Of a stretch of DNA of 64,000 nucleotides, positions 1 to 9,173 are shown one piece after another. The translations under genes and the position numbers were made by a program. The notes beneath the pieces were generated by a model. It searched no databases. It saw only the letters and a list, made by a program, of their open reading frames with translations, and was not told where the DNA came from. Location: NCBI GenBank assembly GCA_945928865.1, contig CAMENZ010000001.1:62001-126000 (forward strand), in the 5' to 3' direction. The DNA is from an uncultured Clostridia bacterium. Its GTDB lineage: Bacteria; Bacillota; Clostridia; Peptostreptococcales; Anaerovoracaceae. How positions within the stretch are numbered: position 1 is the first letter of the stretch; every line of letters begins with the position of its first letter.

Positions 1-49
1 AATGAACATTAGGTAAAAAAGCGAAGATTATTTAGAGAAAGGAGAAAGT

Positions 50-490
50 ATGGATACGGTTTATAAAAGAAGTATTTTTAAGATGTTATATGGAATTATA
101 GGTGCACCTGTTGCAGGTGCAATAGTAGGCGCAATTTCTACCTTATTTGTCAAACCTGTTATTGCTATAGGTATAGCTGTAGTTATTTGTTTATTGATTT
201 TATATATGACTTTATTTTCTGATAATGTGAGTTTTGCCATTTCGGGAACTAAATTTATATGCTATAAGGGCAAAAAGATAATAGCCGAATATGAGCTTAA
301 GGGAGCAGAAATAGGTTATAAAATTAAGCAATCCAATACGGCAGATGTAGTAGATTTATACATCAACGGAGATACTATTGATTGTGCGCCAATCGGCAGA
401 TTTCGCTTTAATAAGATGCTTAGTGAGATTGAAAGTATTGCCGGACCAAAGGTGCAAAAGGTGAAAGTAGGAGGAACAGATGGACACTAA
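50..490 (+). CDS. Hypothetical two-TM membrane protein
   Basis: The family is not recognised. Residues about 12-58 hold two hydrophobic segments, the first rich in Gly and Ala (GAPVAGAIVGAIS), followed by a soluble domain of about 85 residues with alternating beta-like stretches and a basic patch (CYKGKKII). The start follows GAAAGGAGAAAG, a good ribosome binding site. The stop overlaps the next gene by 11 bp, so the two are translationally coupled and probably act together. The first base of the window is close, so an upstream operon partner cannot be excluded. The soluble part could be a PH-like or adaptor domain, but that is a guess. Confidence 0.65.
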   Translation: MDTVYKRSIFKMLYGIIGAPVAGAIVGAISTLFVKPVIAIGIAVVICLLILYMTLFSDNVSFAISGTKFICYKGKKIIAEYELKGAEIGYKIKQSNTADVVDLYINGDTIDCAPIGRFRFNKMLSEIESIAGPKVQKVKVGGTDGH

Positions 491-944
491 GTATATTTTT
501 ATTTATGTAGCATTAGTTGTAGTTTTTGGCATAGCTTCAATTTTTATCAGCAAGGCGGCAAGGAAAAAAGCTAATACACAAGCGGAAACTTATTTGGAAA
601 AGTATCCTAATGCCGCAAAGGTGTATACAAAATCAGGTGGTTTTATTATATCAGACAAGATGACGATTTTTAAAGTAGATGGCGAATATGCAAGCCGTTT
701 CAATGATAAATCCGGTGAAGGGGTGTATGTAAAACCCGGCACCGTGCAGTTAGTTTGCGAGTATGAGTGGACCAGACCGGGAGTTATGTATAAAAGTGTA
801 ACAAAATCTACAGGTGAGGTAAGTATAGAAGTAGAGATAAAACCTAAGAAAAATTATATTTTAAAATTTGATAAGAAAACATCGCAGTTTACTTTAGATT
901 TAATTACAGATGAAGAAAAGATAGCAGGAAGAGATGTAGAATAA
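480..944 (+). CDS. Hypothetical single-pass membrane protein
   Basis: The family is not recognised. An N-terminal membrane segment (about residues 4-24) is followed by a basic stretch (KAARKKA) and a roughly 120-residue domain predicted to face either the cytoplasm or the outside. The C-terminal half alternates polar and hydrophobic residues, as in a beta sandwich (GTVQLVCEYEW, EVSIEVEIKPKKNYILKFD). Its ATG lies inside the end of the preceding gene with an 11-bp overlap, which indicates coupled expression. A hairpin with flanking T tracts follows directly, so the pair ends a transcription unit here. Confidence 0.65.
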   Translation: MDTKYIFIYVALVVVFGIASIFISKAARKKANTQAETYLEKYPNAAKVYTKSGGFIISDKMTIFKVDGEYASRFNDKSGEGVYVKPGTVQLVCEYEWTRPGVMYKSVTKSTGEVSIEVEIKPKKNYILKFDKKTSQFTLDLITDEEKIAGRDVE

Positions 945-950
945 AAAAGA

Positions 951-985
951 AAGCAGGCTTTTACAGCCTGCTATTTTATATTCAC
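951..985. terminator. Bidirectional intrinsic terminator
   Basis: An 8-bp perfect stem, AGCAGGCT at 952-959 and AGCCTGCT at 965-972, has a 5-nt loop. It is followed by ATTTTAT on the plus strand and by TTCTTTTTT on the minus strand. It lies between the convergent ends of the unknown membrane-protein pair and pckG, so it can serve both. Confidence 0.8.
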
Positions 986-989
986 CAAA

Positions 990-2771
990 CTACTTCAATG
1001 CTTCTTCTAATTTATGAAGTTCTTCAATAAGTTCGTCAGGAAGGTGGTCAAACTTGTCGTACCACTGTTTAAGCCCTGCTACTTCCTCTTTCCAAATCTC
1101 TTTATCCAGAGTGAGAATTGAATTTAACTCATCTTCGGGAATATTTATATCTGTAAGATCTAGGGCTTCCTTTGTAGGTATGAAACCTAAAGGTGTTTCA
1201 GTAGTGGTTTCTGTAGCAGTACTTGGTTCTTCACATCTTGAAAGAGCCCAAAGAAGCACTCTTAAGTTATCTCCAAAACCTGGCCATATAAACTTACCTG
1301 CCTTATTAGTGCGGAACCAGTTTACATTGAAAATTTTAGGAGGATTAGTCATCTTTTTGCCCATATCTATCCAATGCTGGAAGTAATCACCCATGTGGTA
1401 ACCACAGAAAGGAAGCATTGCCATTGGGTCATGTCTAACTACACCTACAGCACCATTGGCTGCGGCAGTAGTTTCAGAGGACATCTTAGAACCTATGAAA
1501 ACACCATGCTCCCAATTTTTAGATTGACAGATGAGAGGTTCGGATTTTGCTCTACGGCCTCCAAAAATTATAGCACTAATAGGTACTCCTTTGCCTGTGA
1601 AAAATTCAGGAGCGATAGAAGGACAGTTTTCAGCAGGTGCAGTGAATCTTGAGTTGGGATGAGCACCGCGTTCCTTAGCTGTTTGACCGTTCCAAGGATT
1701 GCCGTGCCAGTCGAGACCGTTTGTAGGAGCCGGAATATCTTTTTCTAAGCCTTCCCACCAAACAGTATTATCATCTAAGTTGCGACAAACATTGGTATAA
1801 ATCGTATTTTTCTTAGTAGTCATAAGGGCATTATTGTTGGATTTTGAGTTGGTTCCGGGAGCTACGCCGAAGAAACCGTTTTCAGGGTTTACAGCATAAA
1901 GTCTACCATCATCACCAATTCTAAGCCAAGCAATATCATCACCTATTGTATATATTTTATAACCTGCATCTTTGAGATGTTTAGGCGGTATGAGCATAGC
2001 CAAATTTGTCTTGCCACAAGCTGACGGAAAGGCAGCAGCCACATATTTTTTAACCCCATTAGGGGCTTCGATACATAAAATCAACATATGTTCTGCGAGC
2101 CAGCCTTCTTTCCTACCTAGCCAAGAGCCAATACGAAGGGCAAAGCATTTTTTGCCTAAAAGTACATTTCCGCCATAGGCTGAGTTAATGGACCAAATGG
2201 TGTTATCTTCAGGGAAGTGGGCAATCCACTTGTTTTCTGCATCAACTTTTGCCTTAGAATGGAGACATTTAATAAAGTCAGCACCTTTATTTAATTGGGC
2301 GATTACAGGATCTCCGATTCTGGTCATAATATTCATAGAAAGGACTACATAAATGGAGTCGGTTATTTCTATGCCTATTTTCGCAAAATCTGAGCCTACA
2401 GCACCCATGGAATAAGGTATAACATACATGGTTCTACCTTCCATAGCTCCTTCAAATAAAGGCTTCATTCTAGCATACATTTCATCTTTTTGCACCCAAT
2501 TGTTAGTAGGACCGGCATCTTTTTCGTAGGTGGTGGCTATGACAGTTCTTTTTTCATCTCTGGCAGTATCCTTAGGATCTGTCTTGTAATAGTAGCATCC
2601 GGGAAGCTTTTCTTCGTTTAAACGAACCATCTCTCCTGTATCTACTGCTAACTGTCTGATAGCTTCCAATTGTGCGTGGGAGCCATCAATCCACTGAATG
2701 TCCTTAGGCTTTAAAAAGTCCTTACATTCATTTACCCAATCCAATACTTTTTTGTTGGTTACTTCAATCAT
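990..2771 (-). CDS. pckG: Phosphoenolpyruvate carboxykinase (GTP)
   Basis: This is a GTP-dependent PEP carboxykinase, which interconverts oxaloacetate + GTP and PEP + CO2 + GDP in the cytosol. In anaerobes it can run in either direction. The 593 residues match the usual length of the GTP class. The P-loop kinase-1 motif FPSACGKTN is at about residues 248-256, followed by the metal/nucleotide segment TIGDDIAW and the conserved NPENGFFGVAPGTN block. An upstream R-x-x-x-MYVIPYSMG segment is also typical. The ATG has AAGGAGAG 11 nt upstream. It faces the same way as rpsT, but a terminator lies between them, so it has its own transcript. The call is secure. Confidence 0.97.
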   Translation of the reverse strand: MIEVTNKKVLDWVNECKDFLKPKDIQWIDGSHAQLEAIRQLAVDTGEMVRLNEEKLPGCYYYKTDPKDTARDEKRTVIATTYEKDAGPTNNWVQKDEMYARMKPLFEGAMEGRTMYVIPYSMGAVGSDFAKIGIEITDSIYVVLSMNIMTRIGDPVIAQLNKGADFIKCLHSKAKVDAENKWIAHFPEDNTIWSINSAYGGNVLLGKKCFALRIGSWLGRKEGWLAEHMLILCIEAPNGVKKYVAAAFPSACGKTNLAMLIPPKHLKDAGYKIYTIGDDIAWLRIGDDGRLYAVNPENGFFGVAPGTNSKSNNNALMTTKKNTIYTNVCRNLDDNTVWWEGLEKDIPAPTNGLDWHGNPWNGQTAKERGAHPNSRFTAPAENCPSIAPEFFTGKGVPISAIIFGGRRAKSEPLICQSKNWEHGVFIGSKMSSETTAAANGAVGVVRHDPMAMLPFCGYHMGDYFQHWIDMGKKMTNPPKIFNVNWFRTNKAGKFIWPGFGDNLRVLLWALSRCEEPSTATETTTETPLGFIPTKEALDLTDINIPEDELNSILTLDKEIWKEEVAGLKQWYDKFDHLPDELIEELHKLEEALK

Positions 2772-2839
2772 TTCTCACTACTCTCCTTGTTGAAATAAAA
2801 ATTAGTTTTGCATTAGTTTTTTAATATTTAATTGTTAGG

Positions 2840-2868
2840 AAAAAACCCACAGGAGACACATCTGTGGG
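2840..2868 (-). terminator. Intrinsic terminator of rpsT
   Basis: Read on the minus strand, CCCACAG (from 2868 down) pairs with CTGTGGG (2852 to 2846) and is followed by six T. It sits about 60 nt beyond the rpsT stop and separates rpsT from pckG. Confidence 0.85.
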
Positions 2869-2927
2869 CTTATGATTTTGCTCATCATAGTGCATTTAAC
2901 TTATGCACGGGTGGGGACGGGTGAGAC

Positions 2928-3200
2928 TTATTTTACAGCCTTAGCTGCGTTGAATCTTTTAGTTAACTTGGAAGTTTTTCTAGAAGCGGACTGCTTAGAA
3001 ATTGTGTTCTTGGAAGCAGCTTGTTTAAGCTTCTTTTCTGCTAATCTTAACTTTTCTCCTGCAACTTCAAGGTTACCCTCTGCCATTGCAACTTCAAAGC
3101 TCTTTAAAACAGCCTTAAGATGATTCTTAATTCTTCTGTTTCTTGCAGTCTTCTTGTCGATTACTCTGATTCTTTTCTTTGCGGATTTAATGTTTGCCAT
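2928..3200 (-). CDS. rpsT: 30S ribosomal protein S20
   Basis: This is the primary 16S rRNA-binding protein of the 30S body, 90 residues long and highly basic. It opens with MANIKSAKKRIRV, the conserved S20 N-terminus, and continues with KTARNRRIKNHLKAVLKSFE, consistent with the family's three-helix bundle. I place the start at the ATG whose complement is at 3198-3200, preceded by GGGGTG about 9 nt upstream. An in-frame extension of 29 codons is open, but it crosses a structured RNA leader and is not S20-like. Convergent or distal neighbours give no operon partner, so it is monocistronic. Transcription likely starts from the promoter at 3302-3330. Confidence 0.97.
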   Translation of the reverse strand: MANIKSAKKRIRVIDKKTARNRRIKNHLKAVLKSFEVAMAEGNLEVAGEKLRLAEKKLKQAASKNTISKQSASRKTSKLTKRFNAAKAVK

Positions 3201-3235
3201 ATTGTTTTCACCCCACTTTATATTATTTTTAGCTT

Positions 3236-3285
3236 GCCTTCTTAGGGTTGGTAGACCGAAGTCCTGTTCGCTTAGTAAAGAAGGC
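3236..3285 (-). promoter_or_regulatory. Structured 5' leader of rpsT, possible autoregulatory element
   Basis: On the minus strand the untranslated leader holds a perfect 8-bp stem, GCCTTCTT (3285 to 3278) with AAGAAGGC (3243 to 3236). It encloses a smaller hairpin closed by a UUCG tetraloop (GGAC-TTCG-GTCT). The element ends about 35 nt before the rpsT start. S20 is known to control its own translation in enterobacteria, so feedback by binding this leader is plausible. That is inference. Confidence 0.5.
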
Positions 3286-3301
3286 ATAAATTCGCATATC
3301 T

Positions 3302-3330
3302 ATTGTATCCTATAATATAAGTAATTGCAA
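3302..3330 (-). promoter_or_regulatory. SigA-type promoter for rpsT
   Basis: On the minus strand, TTGCAA (3330-3325) and TACAAT (3307-3302) are separated by exactly 17 bp, just upstream of the structured rpsT leader. Confidence 0.65.
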
Positions 3331-3718
3331 GGAGATTTTTGATTTATATTTGATTAATATGTGTTTTTTTGTTTTTTGTTTTTTGAATGACAAATATACT
3401 ATGAAATTGGAAATTTTACTTCACGAGAGACTAATTGAACTGGTAATTTATGGTAAAAGTTGGCGGATACTTTAAAATAGTGATGTTTTAGGTTTTTAGG
3501 ATGTTGACACTAAATCATAAGACTATTTTATGGGAGAATTAGCCAAACTCCTCCCCACCCCTTATGTTTTGGCGTTTCCGCTTATGCGGCACAGAAACTA
3601 AACTTATATGACAAAATGCGAATACTGTGAAAAAACCAAAATCCACATTTCACAGTCTTTAGATTATAAGCCTAAAGGCAATATAAAAGGGCTAGCAAAA
3701 CACTAACCTTTTAATTTA
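3331..3718. other. AT-rich intergenic stretch without a recognisable gene
   Basis: The stretch contains poly-T tracts near 3360-3384, a short CCGC-TTAT-GCGG hairpin at about 3578-3589, and the hairpin described at 3624-3656. No open frame has a ribosome binding site. The right end is the 3' side of the frameshifted small gene. Confidence 0.5.
3624..3656. repeat. Hairpin with ACTGTGAAA arms, same family as 20803-20977
   Basis: ACTGTGAAA (3624-3632) and TTTCACAGT (3648-3656) form a perfect 9-bp inverted repeat with a 15-nt loop. The same arm sequence recurs in three hairpins about 17 kb away. Confidence 0.6.
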
Positions 3719-3978
3719 TCAATTATGCGATTCTGATTCCCTTTGAGGACCATTTAGTTTAGACTTGGCAGTTCTATCTGCAAACTTAGGCATTCCTACC
3801 GTTTCCATTTCTTTAACTTCCATCTTAGCTTTCTGTAAGCTGTTATCCACAATGGTACCACCTGCCGGAGCTGCTGGAGCCGCTGGCTGAGGTTGAGGCT
3901 GTGGCTGAATAGGTGAACTAATCTTGAATTCTTAGCAATCGAAAGAATTATGCTCAAAAACTTTTTTAATCTTTTCAT
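3719..3978 (-). pseudogene. Small gene split by a -1 frameshift (secreted/membrane-anchored Pro-rich protein)
   Basis: The ATG (complement at 3976-3978) follows a perfect AAGGAGG 12 nt upstream and begins MKRLKKFLSIILSIAK, a basic plus hydrophobic signal-like start. That frame then turns into unlikely composition and stops at 3796. The -1 frame from just after codon 16 reads a coherent protein: a Pro/Gln/Ala-rich linker (PIQPQPQPQPAAPAAPAGG) followed by an acidic/basic tail ending ...NGPQRESESHN and TGA at 3719. The joined product would be about 85 residues. A real frameshift, a sequencing error or programmed slippage could each explain it. The family is not recognised. No lipobox cysteine is visible. 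Confidence 0.5.
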
Positions 3979-4167
3979 TTCTTTTAAATACCTCCTTAAG
4001 AAACTTCTTTAATATATTTATTTACTTGCCTCTTTCCTTCTTTATTCATCATTGTAAAAAAGAGTCAATTTGTAAAAATATATAAAAAAACCATAAAAAA
4101 TAGTAGTCTTAAAAGGGATTTTAGTGTATTATTTACTTATGAAAAAAGTTTATTAAGTGAGGAAAAT

Positions 4168-5976
4168 ATGGAATATCAGAAATATATAAGAAACTTTAGC
4201 ATAATAGCTCATATAGATCACGGAAAATCTACTTTAGCTGACAGAATTATTGAAATGACAGGCTTAGTAGCTCACCGTGATATGAAAGAGCAATATTTAG
4301 ATAATATGGACTTGGAGAGAGAAAGAGGCATAACTATTAAGCTTCAAACTACCCGTTTAATGTATAAGGCAAAGAACGGACAGGAATATATCTTCAATCT
4401 AATAGATACTCCGGGTCATGTAGACTTTAATTATGAGGTTTCCAGATCTTTAGCGGCTTGTGAAGGAGCTGTATTAGTGGTAGATGCTACACAGGGCGTA
4501 GAAGCTCAAACCTTAGCTAATGTTTATTTAGCTCTAGATGAAAACCTAGAGATTTTGCCTGTATTAAATAAGATGGATTTAGCTTCTGCAAGGCCGGATG
4601 AATGTAAGGAAGAAATTGAAGAGGTAATTGGATTAGATGCATCCAATGCACCGGAAATTTCAGCTAAGACAGGTTTAGGTGTAGATGAACTTTTAGAGAG
4701 GATTATTGATGGGGTTCCGGCTCCTGAGGGAGATGTTAATGCACCTCTTAAGGCTCTTATTTTTGACTCAAAATATGACAACTATTTAGGTGTAATCATA
4801 TATACTAGAATTTTTGATGGAAGCGTTAAAAAAGGTGATGTTATACAGTTAATGTCAACCAATAAAAAATATGAAGTGACAGAAGTTGGCTTCTGTTCAC
4901 CCGGCTTAGTGCCAACTAAAGAGCTTAAGGCCGGTGAGGTAGGATATATTTGTGGTTCTATTAAACAGGTGGCAGATGCCAGAGTCGGTGATACTATAAC
5001 CTTAGCTTCCAGACCTACAGCAGAACCTTTAGACGGCTATAAAAAGGTACAGTCTATGGTGTTCTGCGGTATTTATCCGGCAGAGGGAGAAAAGTATGAA
5101 GGTGTTAAAGATGCTTTAGAAAAATTACAGGTAAATGATGCAGCATTTTCCTTTGAACCCGAAACTTCACAGGCTTTGGGTTATGGTTTTAGATGTGGAT
5201 TTTTAGGTTTGCTTCACATGGAAATTATTGTAGAGCGTTTGGAAAGAGAGTTTGATCTCAGCGTTATTACTACATCACCAAGTGTAATTTACAAGGTTAT
5301 TAAGACGGACGGTACTGTAGAGATGCTCCAAAATCCGTCTAACCTACCTGCACCACAGGAAATAGACCATATTGAGGAACCTATGGTTAAGGCAAATATT
5401 ATGATACCTAATGAATATGTAGGCTCTATTATGGAATTATGTCAGCAGAGAAGAGGCACTATGCTGCATATGGAATATATTACTCCAACAAGAGTACAAA
5501 TTCACTATGATATGCCATTAAATGAGGTTATATACGATTTCTTTGATGCTTTAAAATCTAAGACTAGGGGCTATGGCTCTTTAGAATATGAATTTGATAG
5601 ATATGAAAAATCTCAACTGGTTAAGTTAGATGTACTTTTAAATAGAGATTTAGTAGATGCCTTCAGTATGATAGTTCATGAGAGCAAGGCTTATAACAGG
5701 GGTAGATTTGTATGCGAAAAACTTAAGGAAATTATCCCTATGCATCAATTCGAAGTTCCTATTCAGGCCTCTATAGGTCAGAAGGTAATCGCTAGAGAAA
5801 CGGTAAGAGCTTATAGAAAAGATGTTATCGCCAAGTGTTATGGTGGAGATATTTCTCGAAAGAAAAAGCTCTTAGAGAAACAGAAAGAAGGAAAGAAGAG
5901 AATGAGGCAGTTTGGTACTGTTGAAGTTCCTCAGGAAGCGTTCACAGCAGTTTTGAAGTATGATGAGAACAAATAA
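4168..5976 (+). CDS. lepA: Elongation factor 4 (LepA)
   Basis: This is a ribosome-associated translational GTPase that acts on stalled or back-translocated ribosomes. At 602 residues it is the expected length. The G1 motif AHIDHGKST is at residues 14-22, with switch region RGITIK, G3 DTPGHVDF, G4 NKMD and G5 SAKTG. The C-terminal LepA-specific domain is rich in basic residues ([24 protein letters not shown]). The start follows AAGTGAGGAAAAT. hemW overlaps its 3' end by 17 bp, the common lepA-hemW arrangement in Firmicutes. Confidence 0.98.
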   Translation: MEYQKYIRNFSIIAHIDHGKSTLADRIIEMTGLVAHRDMKEQYLDNMDLERERGITIKLQTTRLMYKAKNGQEYIFNLIDTPGHVDFNYEVSRSLAACEGAVLVVDATQGVEAQTLANVYLALDENLEILPVLNKMDLASARPDECKEEIEEVIGLDASNAPEISAKTGLGVDELLERIIDGVPAPEGDVNAPLKALIFDSKYDNYLGVIIYTRIFDGSVKKGDVIQLMSTNKKYEVTEVGFCSPGLVPTKELKAGEVGYICGSIKQVADARVGDTITLASRPTAEPLDGYKKVQSMVFCGIYPAEGEKYEGVKDALEKLQVNDAAFSFEPETSQALGYGFRCGFLGLLHMEIIVERLEREFDLSVITTSPSVIYKVIKTDGTVEMLQNPSNLPAPQEIDHIEEPMVKANIMIPNEYVGSIMELCQQRRGTMLHMEYITPTRVQIHYDMPLNEVIYDFFDALKSKTRGYGSLEYEFDRYEKSQLVKLDVLLNRDLVDAFSMIVHESKAYNRGRFVCEKLKEIIPMHQFEVPIQASIGQKVIARETVRAYRKDVIAKCYGGDISRKKKLLEKQKEGKKRMRQFGTVEVPQEAFTAVLKYDENK

Positions 5977-7159
5977 GTTTGAATATATAGAATCAAGAAA
6001 AAATTCTAAAGAACCTTTAGGACTTTATATTCACATACCCTTCTGTATTAGGAAATGTCCTTATTGTGATTTCTATTCTATAGATAATTATGAAGACTTT
6101 CGCAAAAAATATATAGAAGCTCTAATTAAAGAAATTAAAGTTAGAGCTTCTTTAATGAGGGGAAAAAGGCTAGTAGATACCATTTTTTTCGGTGGAGGTA
6201 CTCCAAGTCTACTTAAATATGAAGAGTTATCAGAAATAATCTCAGAGATTAAGAGGAGTTTTTTACTAGCTAATAATATAGAAATTAGTTTAGAATGTAA
6301 TCCCGGTGCCTTATCCTTTGAGACATTACAGGATTTTAAAACTTTAGGTGTAAACAGGATTAGTTTAGGTGTTCAGTCTTTGAATAACAATGTTTTAAAG
6401 GTTTTAGGCAGAATTCATGATGAAGATAAGGTTTTAGAAACGGTAAAATTGATTAAGGCTGTCGGCTTTCAAAACTACAGTTTGGATTTAATGTTCGGAG
6501 TTCCCAATCAAACCATGGATATTTGGCTGGATACTGTTGAAAAAGTTATCGAGCTTTCACCTACGCATATTTCTTTTTATAGCTTGGAATTTATGGAAGG
6601 AACACCTTTTGATATTAAGAGACAGGCAGGAGTTTTACAGGAGACTTCATCTGAATTAGATAGGGAGATGTATCATCGGGCTCTAGATAGGTTTGAAGAG
6701 GCAGGGTATAGTCAATACGAAATTTCTAATATGGCAAAATCTGAAAATACTAGGTGTAGACATAATTTAAAATATTGGAATTTGGAAGAGTATATGGGAT
6801 TAGGTGTTTCGGCACATTCATATATAGGCGGCGTAAGATTTGAAAATTCCAGAAATATTGAAGAATATATTAATTGCATAAATGAGAAAGGTAATAGCTT
6901 TATAAGGGCTTATGAAAATACCTTTGAAGATGATGTAACGGAATATGTTTTTACAAGTTTAAGAAAAAATGAAGGTCTATGCTTAGAGGATTTTGAAAAA
7001 AGATTTCATATTAAGTTTTGGGATTTTTATGATATGGAATGTATTCGGCAGTGGGAGAGCTTTGTATTGGCGGATTTTGTAGTAGAAAAAGATGGATATT
7101 TAAGGTTGAATAGAAAAGGAATGGATATTTCCAATAGAATAATGAGCATTTTCGTTTAG
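5960..7159 (+). CDS. hemW: Radical SAM heme chaperone HemW
   Basis: This is a HemN-like radical SAM protein that binds heme and helps load it into target proteins. It is often misnamed coproporphyrinogen oxidase. Residues 29-38 read [10 protein letters not shown], a C-x3-C-x2-C cluster with Phe at the position where true HemN has a fourth Cys. This is the feature that separates HemW. GGGTPS (about 78-83) binds SAM, and the C-terminal HemN domain is present. At 399 residues the length is normal. Two ATG codons start the frame (5960 and 5963), both inside lepA, so translation is coupled. glpK follows after about 11 bp. Confidence 0.93.
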   Translation: MMRTNKFEYIESRKNSKEPLGLYIHIPFCIRKCPYCDFYSIDNYEDFRKKYIEALIKEIKVRASLMRGKRLVDTIFFGGGTPSLLKYEELSEIISEIKRSFLLANNIEISLECNPGALSFETLQDFKTLGVNRISLGVQSLNNNVLKVLGRIHDEDKVLETVKLIKAVGFQNYSLDLMFGVPNQTMDIWLDTVEKVIELSPTHISFYSLEFMEGTPFDIKRQAGVLQETSSELDREMYHRALDRFEEAGYSQYEISNMAKSENTRCRHNLKYWNLEEYMGLGVSAHSYIGGVRFENSRNIEEYINCINEKGNSFIRAYENTFEDDVTEYVFTSLRKNEGLCLEDFEKRFHIKFWDFYDMECIRQWESFVLADFVVEKDGYLRLNRKGMDISNRIMSIFV

Positions 7160-7170
7160 GAGGTTTGTTT

Positions 7171-8655
7171 ATGTATATTATGGCTTTAGATCAGGGAACT
7201 ACCAGTTCCAGATGTATTATTTATGATAAAAAAGGTAATATGGTAAGTGTGGCACAGAAGGAATTTACTCAAATTTATCCAAAAGATGGTTGGGTGGAGC
7301 ATGACGGGGTAGAAATTTGGTCTACTCAGATGGGTGTGGCACAGGAGGCACTTTTAAAGGCGAATTGTACTTACAAAGATATTGAAGCTATAGGCATTAC
7401 TAATCAGCGTGAAACCACTTTGGTTTGGGATAAGGCTACAGGACAACCTATATATAATGCTATTGTTTGGCAATGTAGGAGAACGGCTGAATATTGTGAT
7501 AGTTTAAGGGATGCCGGTTATGGTGATATGATTCATAAGAAAACCGGACTTCTTTTAGACCCTTATTTTAGTGGAACTAAGCTCAGATGGATTTTGGAAA
7601 ATGTGCCTAATGCCAGAGAGAGAGCTGAAAAGGGTGAACTTTTATTTGGAACTATTGAGACTTGGCTTATTTGGAAGCTTACAGAGGGCAAGGCTCATGT
7701 TACAGATTATTCTAATGCATCCAGAACAATGATGTTTAATATAAACACTTTAGAGTGGGATGATGAAATTTTAGAAATATTAAATATTCCTAAAAAAATG
7801 CTTCCTACACCGGTTCCGTCTTCTATGGTTTATGGTGAAACTGTAGATAGAATTTTTGGTGGTCCTATTAAAATTTCAGGAGCAGCAGGGGATCAGCAAG
7901 CAGCCTTATTTGGACAGACTTGTTTTAATAGAGGAGAAGGAAAAAACACTTATGGTACAGGGGCTTTCCTTTTAATGAATACAGGAGAAGAACCCGTTTT
8001 TTCTGAAAATGGTTTAGTTACTACTATTGCATGGGGTTTAGATGGCAAGGTTAATTATGCTTTAGAAGGCTCTGTGTTCGTCTGTGGAGCGGCTATTCAG
8101 TGGCTGAGAGATGAGATGGATATTTTTGATAATTCTTCAGAGTCAGAAGAAATGGCTTTAAAGGTTGAAAATAACGGTGGAGTTTATGTAGTCCCTGCCT
8201 TTACAGGTTTAGGCGCTCCCCATTGGGATCCCTATGCAAGAGGGGCAGTATTAGGTTTGACCAGAGGAAGCAACAAGTATCATTTAGTTAGGGCTACATT
8301 AGAAGCTATGGCGTATCAGAGTAAGGATTTAGTAGATGCTATGGTATCTGATTTAGGTGTTCCTATGAGTACTCTTAAGGTAGATGGCGGAGCTTCTGCT
8401 AATAGCTTTTTAATGCAGTTTCAATCTGATATTTTAGGCTGTCCTGTGAAGAGACCTGTATGTATTGAAACCACTTCTTTAGGAGCGGCTTATTTGGCAG
8501 GACTTTCAGTAGGTTACTGGAAGGATAAGAGAGATGTTTTAGAAAATTGGCAGGTAGAAAAAGTTTTTGAGCCAAATATGTCAGAGAAAGAAAAAGACTG
8601 CCTTCTACTGGGTTGGAAGAAGGCAGTTAAGTCAGTTATGGGATGGGTTAAGTAA
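7171..8655 (+). CDS. glpK: Glycerol kinase
   Basis: It phosphorylates glycerol to sn-glycerol 3-phosphate with ATP. The 494 residues have the FGGY layout, with an N-terminal phosphate-binding loop ([15 protein letters not shown]), a middle [13 protein letters not shown] block, [11 protein letters not shown], and a C-terminal [16 protein letters not shown] motif. I start at the ATG at 7171, 7 nt after AGGAGG at 7158-7163. A TTG at 7165 is in frame but too close to the ribosome binding site. The position directly behind lepA-hemW is unusual, since hrcA often sits there. No glpF or glpD is nearby, so glycerol entry and oxidation must be encoded elsewhere. Confidence 0.96.
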   Translation: MYIMALDQGTTSSRCIIYDKKGNMVSVAQKEFTQIYPKDGWVEHDGVEIWSTQMGVAQEALLKANCTYKDIEAIGITNQRETTLVWDKATGQPIYNAIVWQCRRTAEYCDSLRDAGYGDMIHKKTGLLLDPYFSGTKLRWILENVPNARERAEKGELLFGTIETWLIWKLTEGKAHVTDYSNASRTMMFNINTLEWDDEILEILNIPKKMLPTPVPSSMVYGETVDRIFGGPIKISGAAGDQQAALFGQTCFNRGEGKNTYGTGAFLLMNTGEEPVFSENGLVTTIAWGLDGKVNYALEGSVFVCGAAIQWLRDEMDIFDNSSESEEMALKVENNGGVYVVPAFTGLGAPHWDPYARGAVLGLTRGSNKYHLVRATLEAMAYQSKDLVDAMVSDLGVPMSTLKVDGGASANSFLMQFQSDILGCPVKRPVCIETTSLGAAYLAGLSVGYWKDKRDVLENWQVEKVFEPNMSEKEKDCLLLGWKKAVKSVMGWVK

Positions 8656-8671
8656 AAATTTAAATCTGAAT

Positions 8672-9088
8672 TTATTTTTTATAATTTAAGTAAGTAGAAG
8701 TGCAGGAAGCTATAATTTTTCCTGTACTTTTATTTTTTAGACTTCCTTCTACATGAATCATTCGGCTACCTAGGAATTTGATGACAGAAGTAGCAATAAT
8801 ATTATCGCCTTCCTTAGCCTGTCTTAAAAATTTCACATTAAGGTCTACAGTAGGGCACCATGTCTCCATAGTGGTTGCAACGCCTACGCCACAAACATGA
8901 TCCAGCATAGTAGACATGAGACCGCCATGTAAAATACCAACTCTATTTATTTGCCAATCCTTAGCTGTAAATTCTAAAACGGTAGTTAAAGTTTCCCTAT
9001 CATAGCTTACATAAATCGGATCTAACAGAGCGTTTACCCTATTAGGTTGAGTTGTTTTTTCTGTTTTAAATGTATCAAAATATGCCAT
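8672..9088 (-). CDS. PaaI-family hotdog thioesterase
   Basis: This 138-residue single hotdog domain carries the HGG signature (GILHGGLMSTMLDHVCG, about residues 51-67) of the PaaI/YbgC-type acyl-CoA thioesterases. The substrate is not predictable. The ATG is preceded by AGGAGT. It lies just downstream of, and in the same direction as, the MerR-type regulator with an 85-nt gap, so it may share the MerR-controlled transcript. It converges on glpK. Confidence 0.85.
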   Translation of the reverse strand: MAYFDTFKTEKTTQPNRVNALLDPIYVSYDRETLTTVLEFTAKDWQINRVGILHGGLMSTMLDHVCGVGVATTMETWCPTVDLNVKFLRQAKEGDNIIATSVIKFLGSRMIHVEGSLKNKSTGKIIASCTSTYLNYKK

Positions 9089-9173
9089 ATTATTATACTC
9101 CTATTTTCCTATTTATATTTTTAACGATTTATTGACTTAGCCATACTTTCCTAGAAAATACCAATTAAAACTG

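Noticed and set aside
2928..3287. A 119-codon frame for S20 with a 29-residue N-terminal extension
   Set aside because: S20 begins MANIKSAKK, and the upstream part is the structured leader RNA. The ribosome binding site fits the inner ATG.
3961..3978. Programmed -1 frameshift at the A-AAA-AAG heptamer in the small gene
   Set aside because: After slipping at this heptamer the -1 frame hits TAA about nine codons later, before the Pro-rich part, so it cannot produce the fused protein.
5960..7159. True oxygen-independent coproporphyrinogen III oxidase (HemN)
   Set aside because: The fourth Cys of the HemN motif is replaced by Phe (CPYCDF), the HemW pattern.
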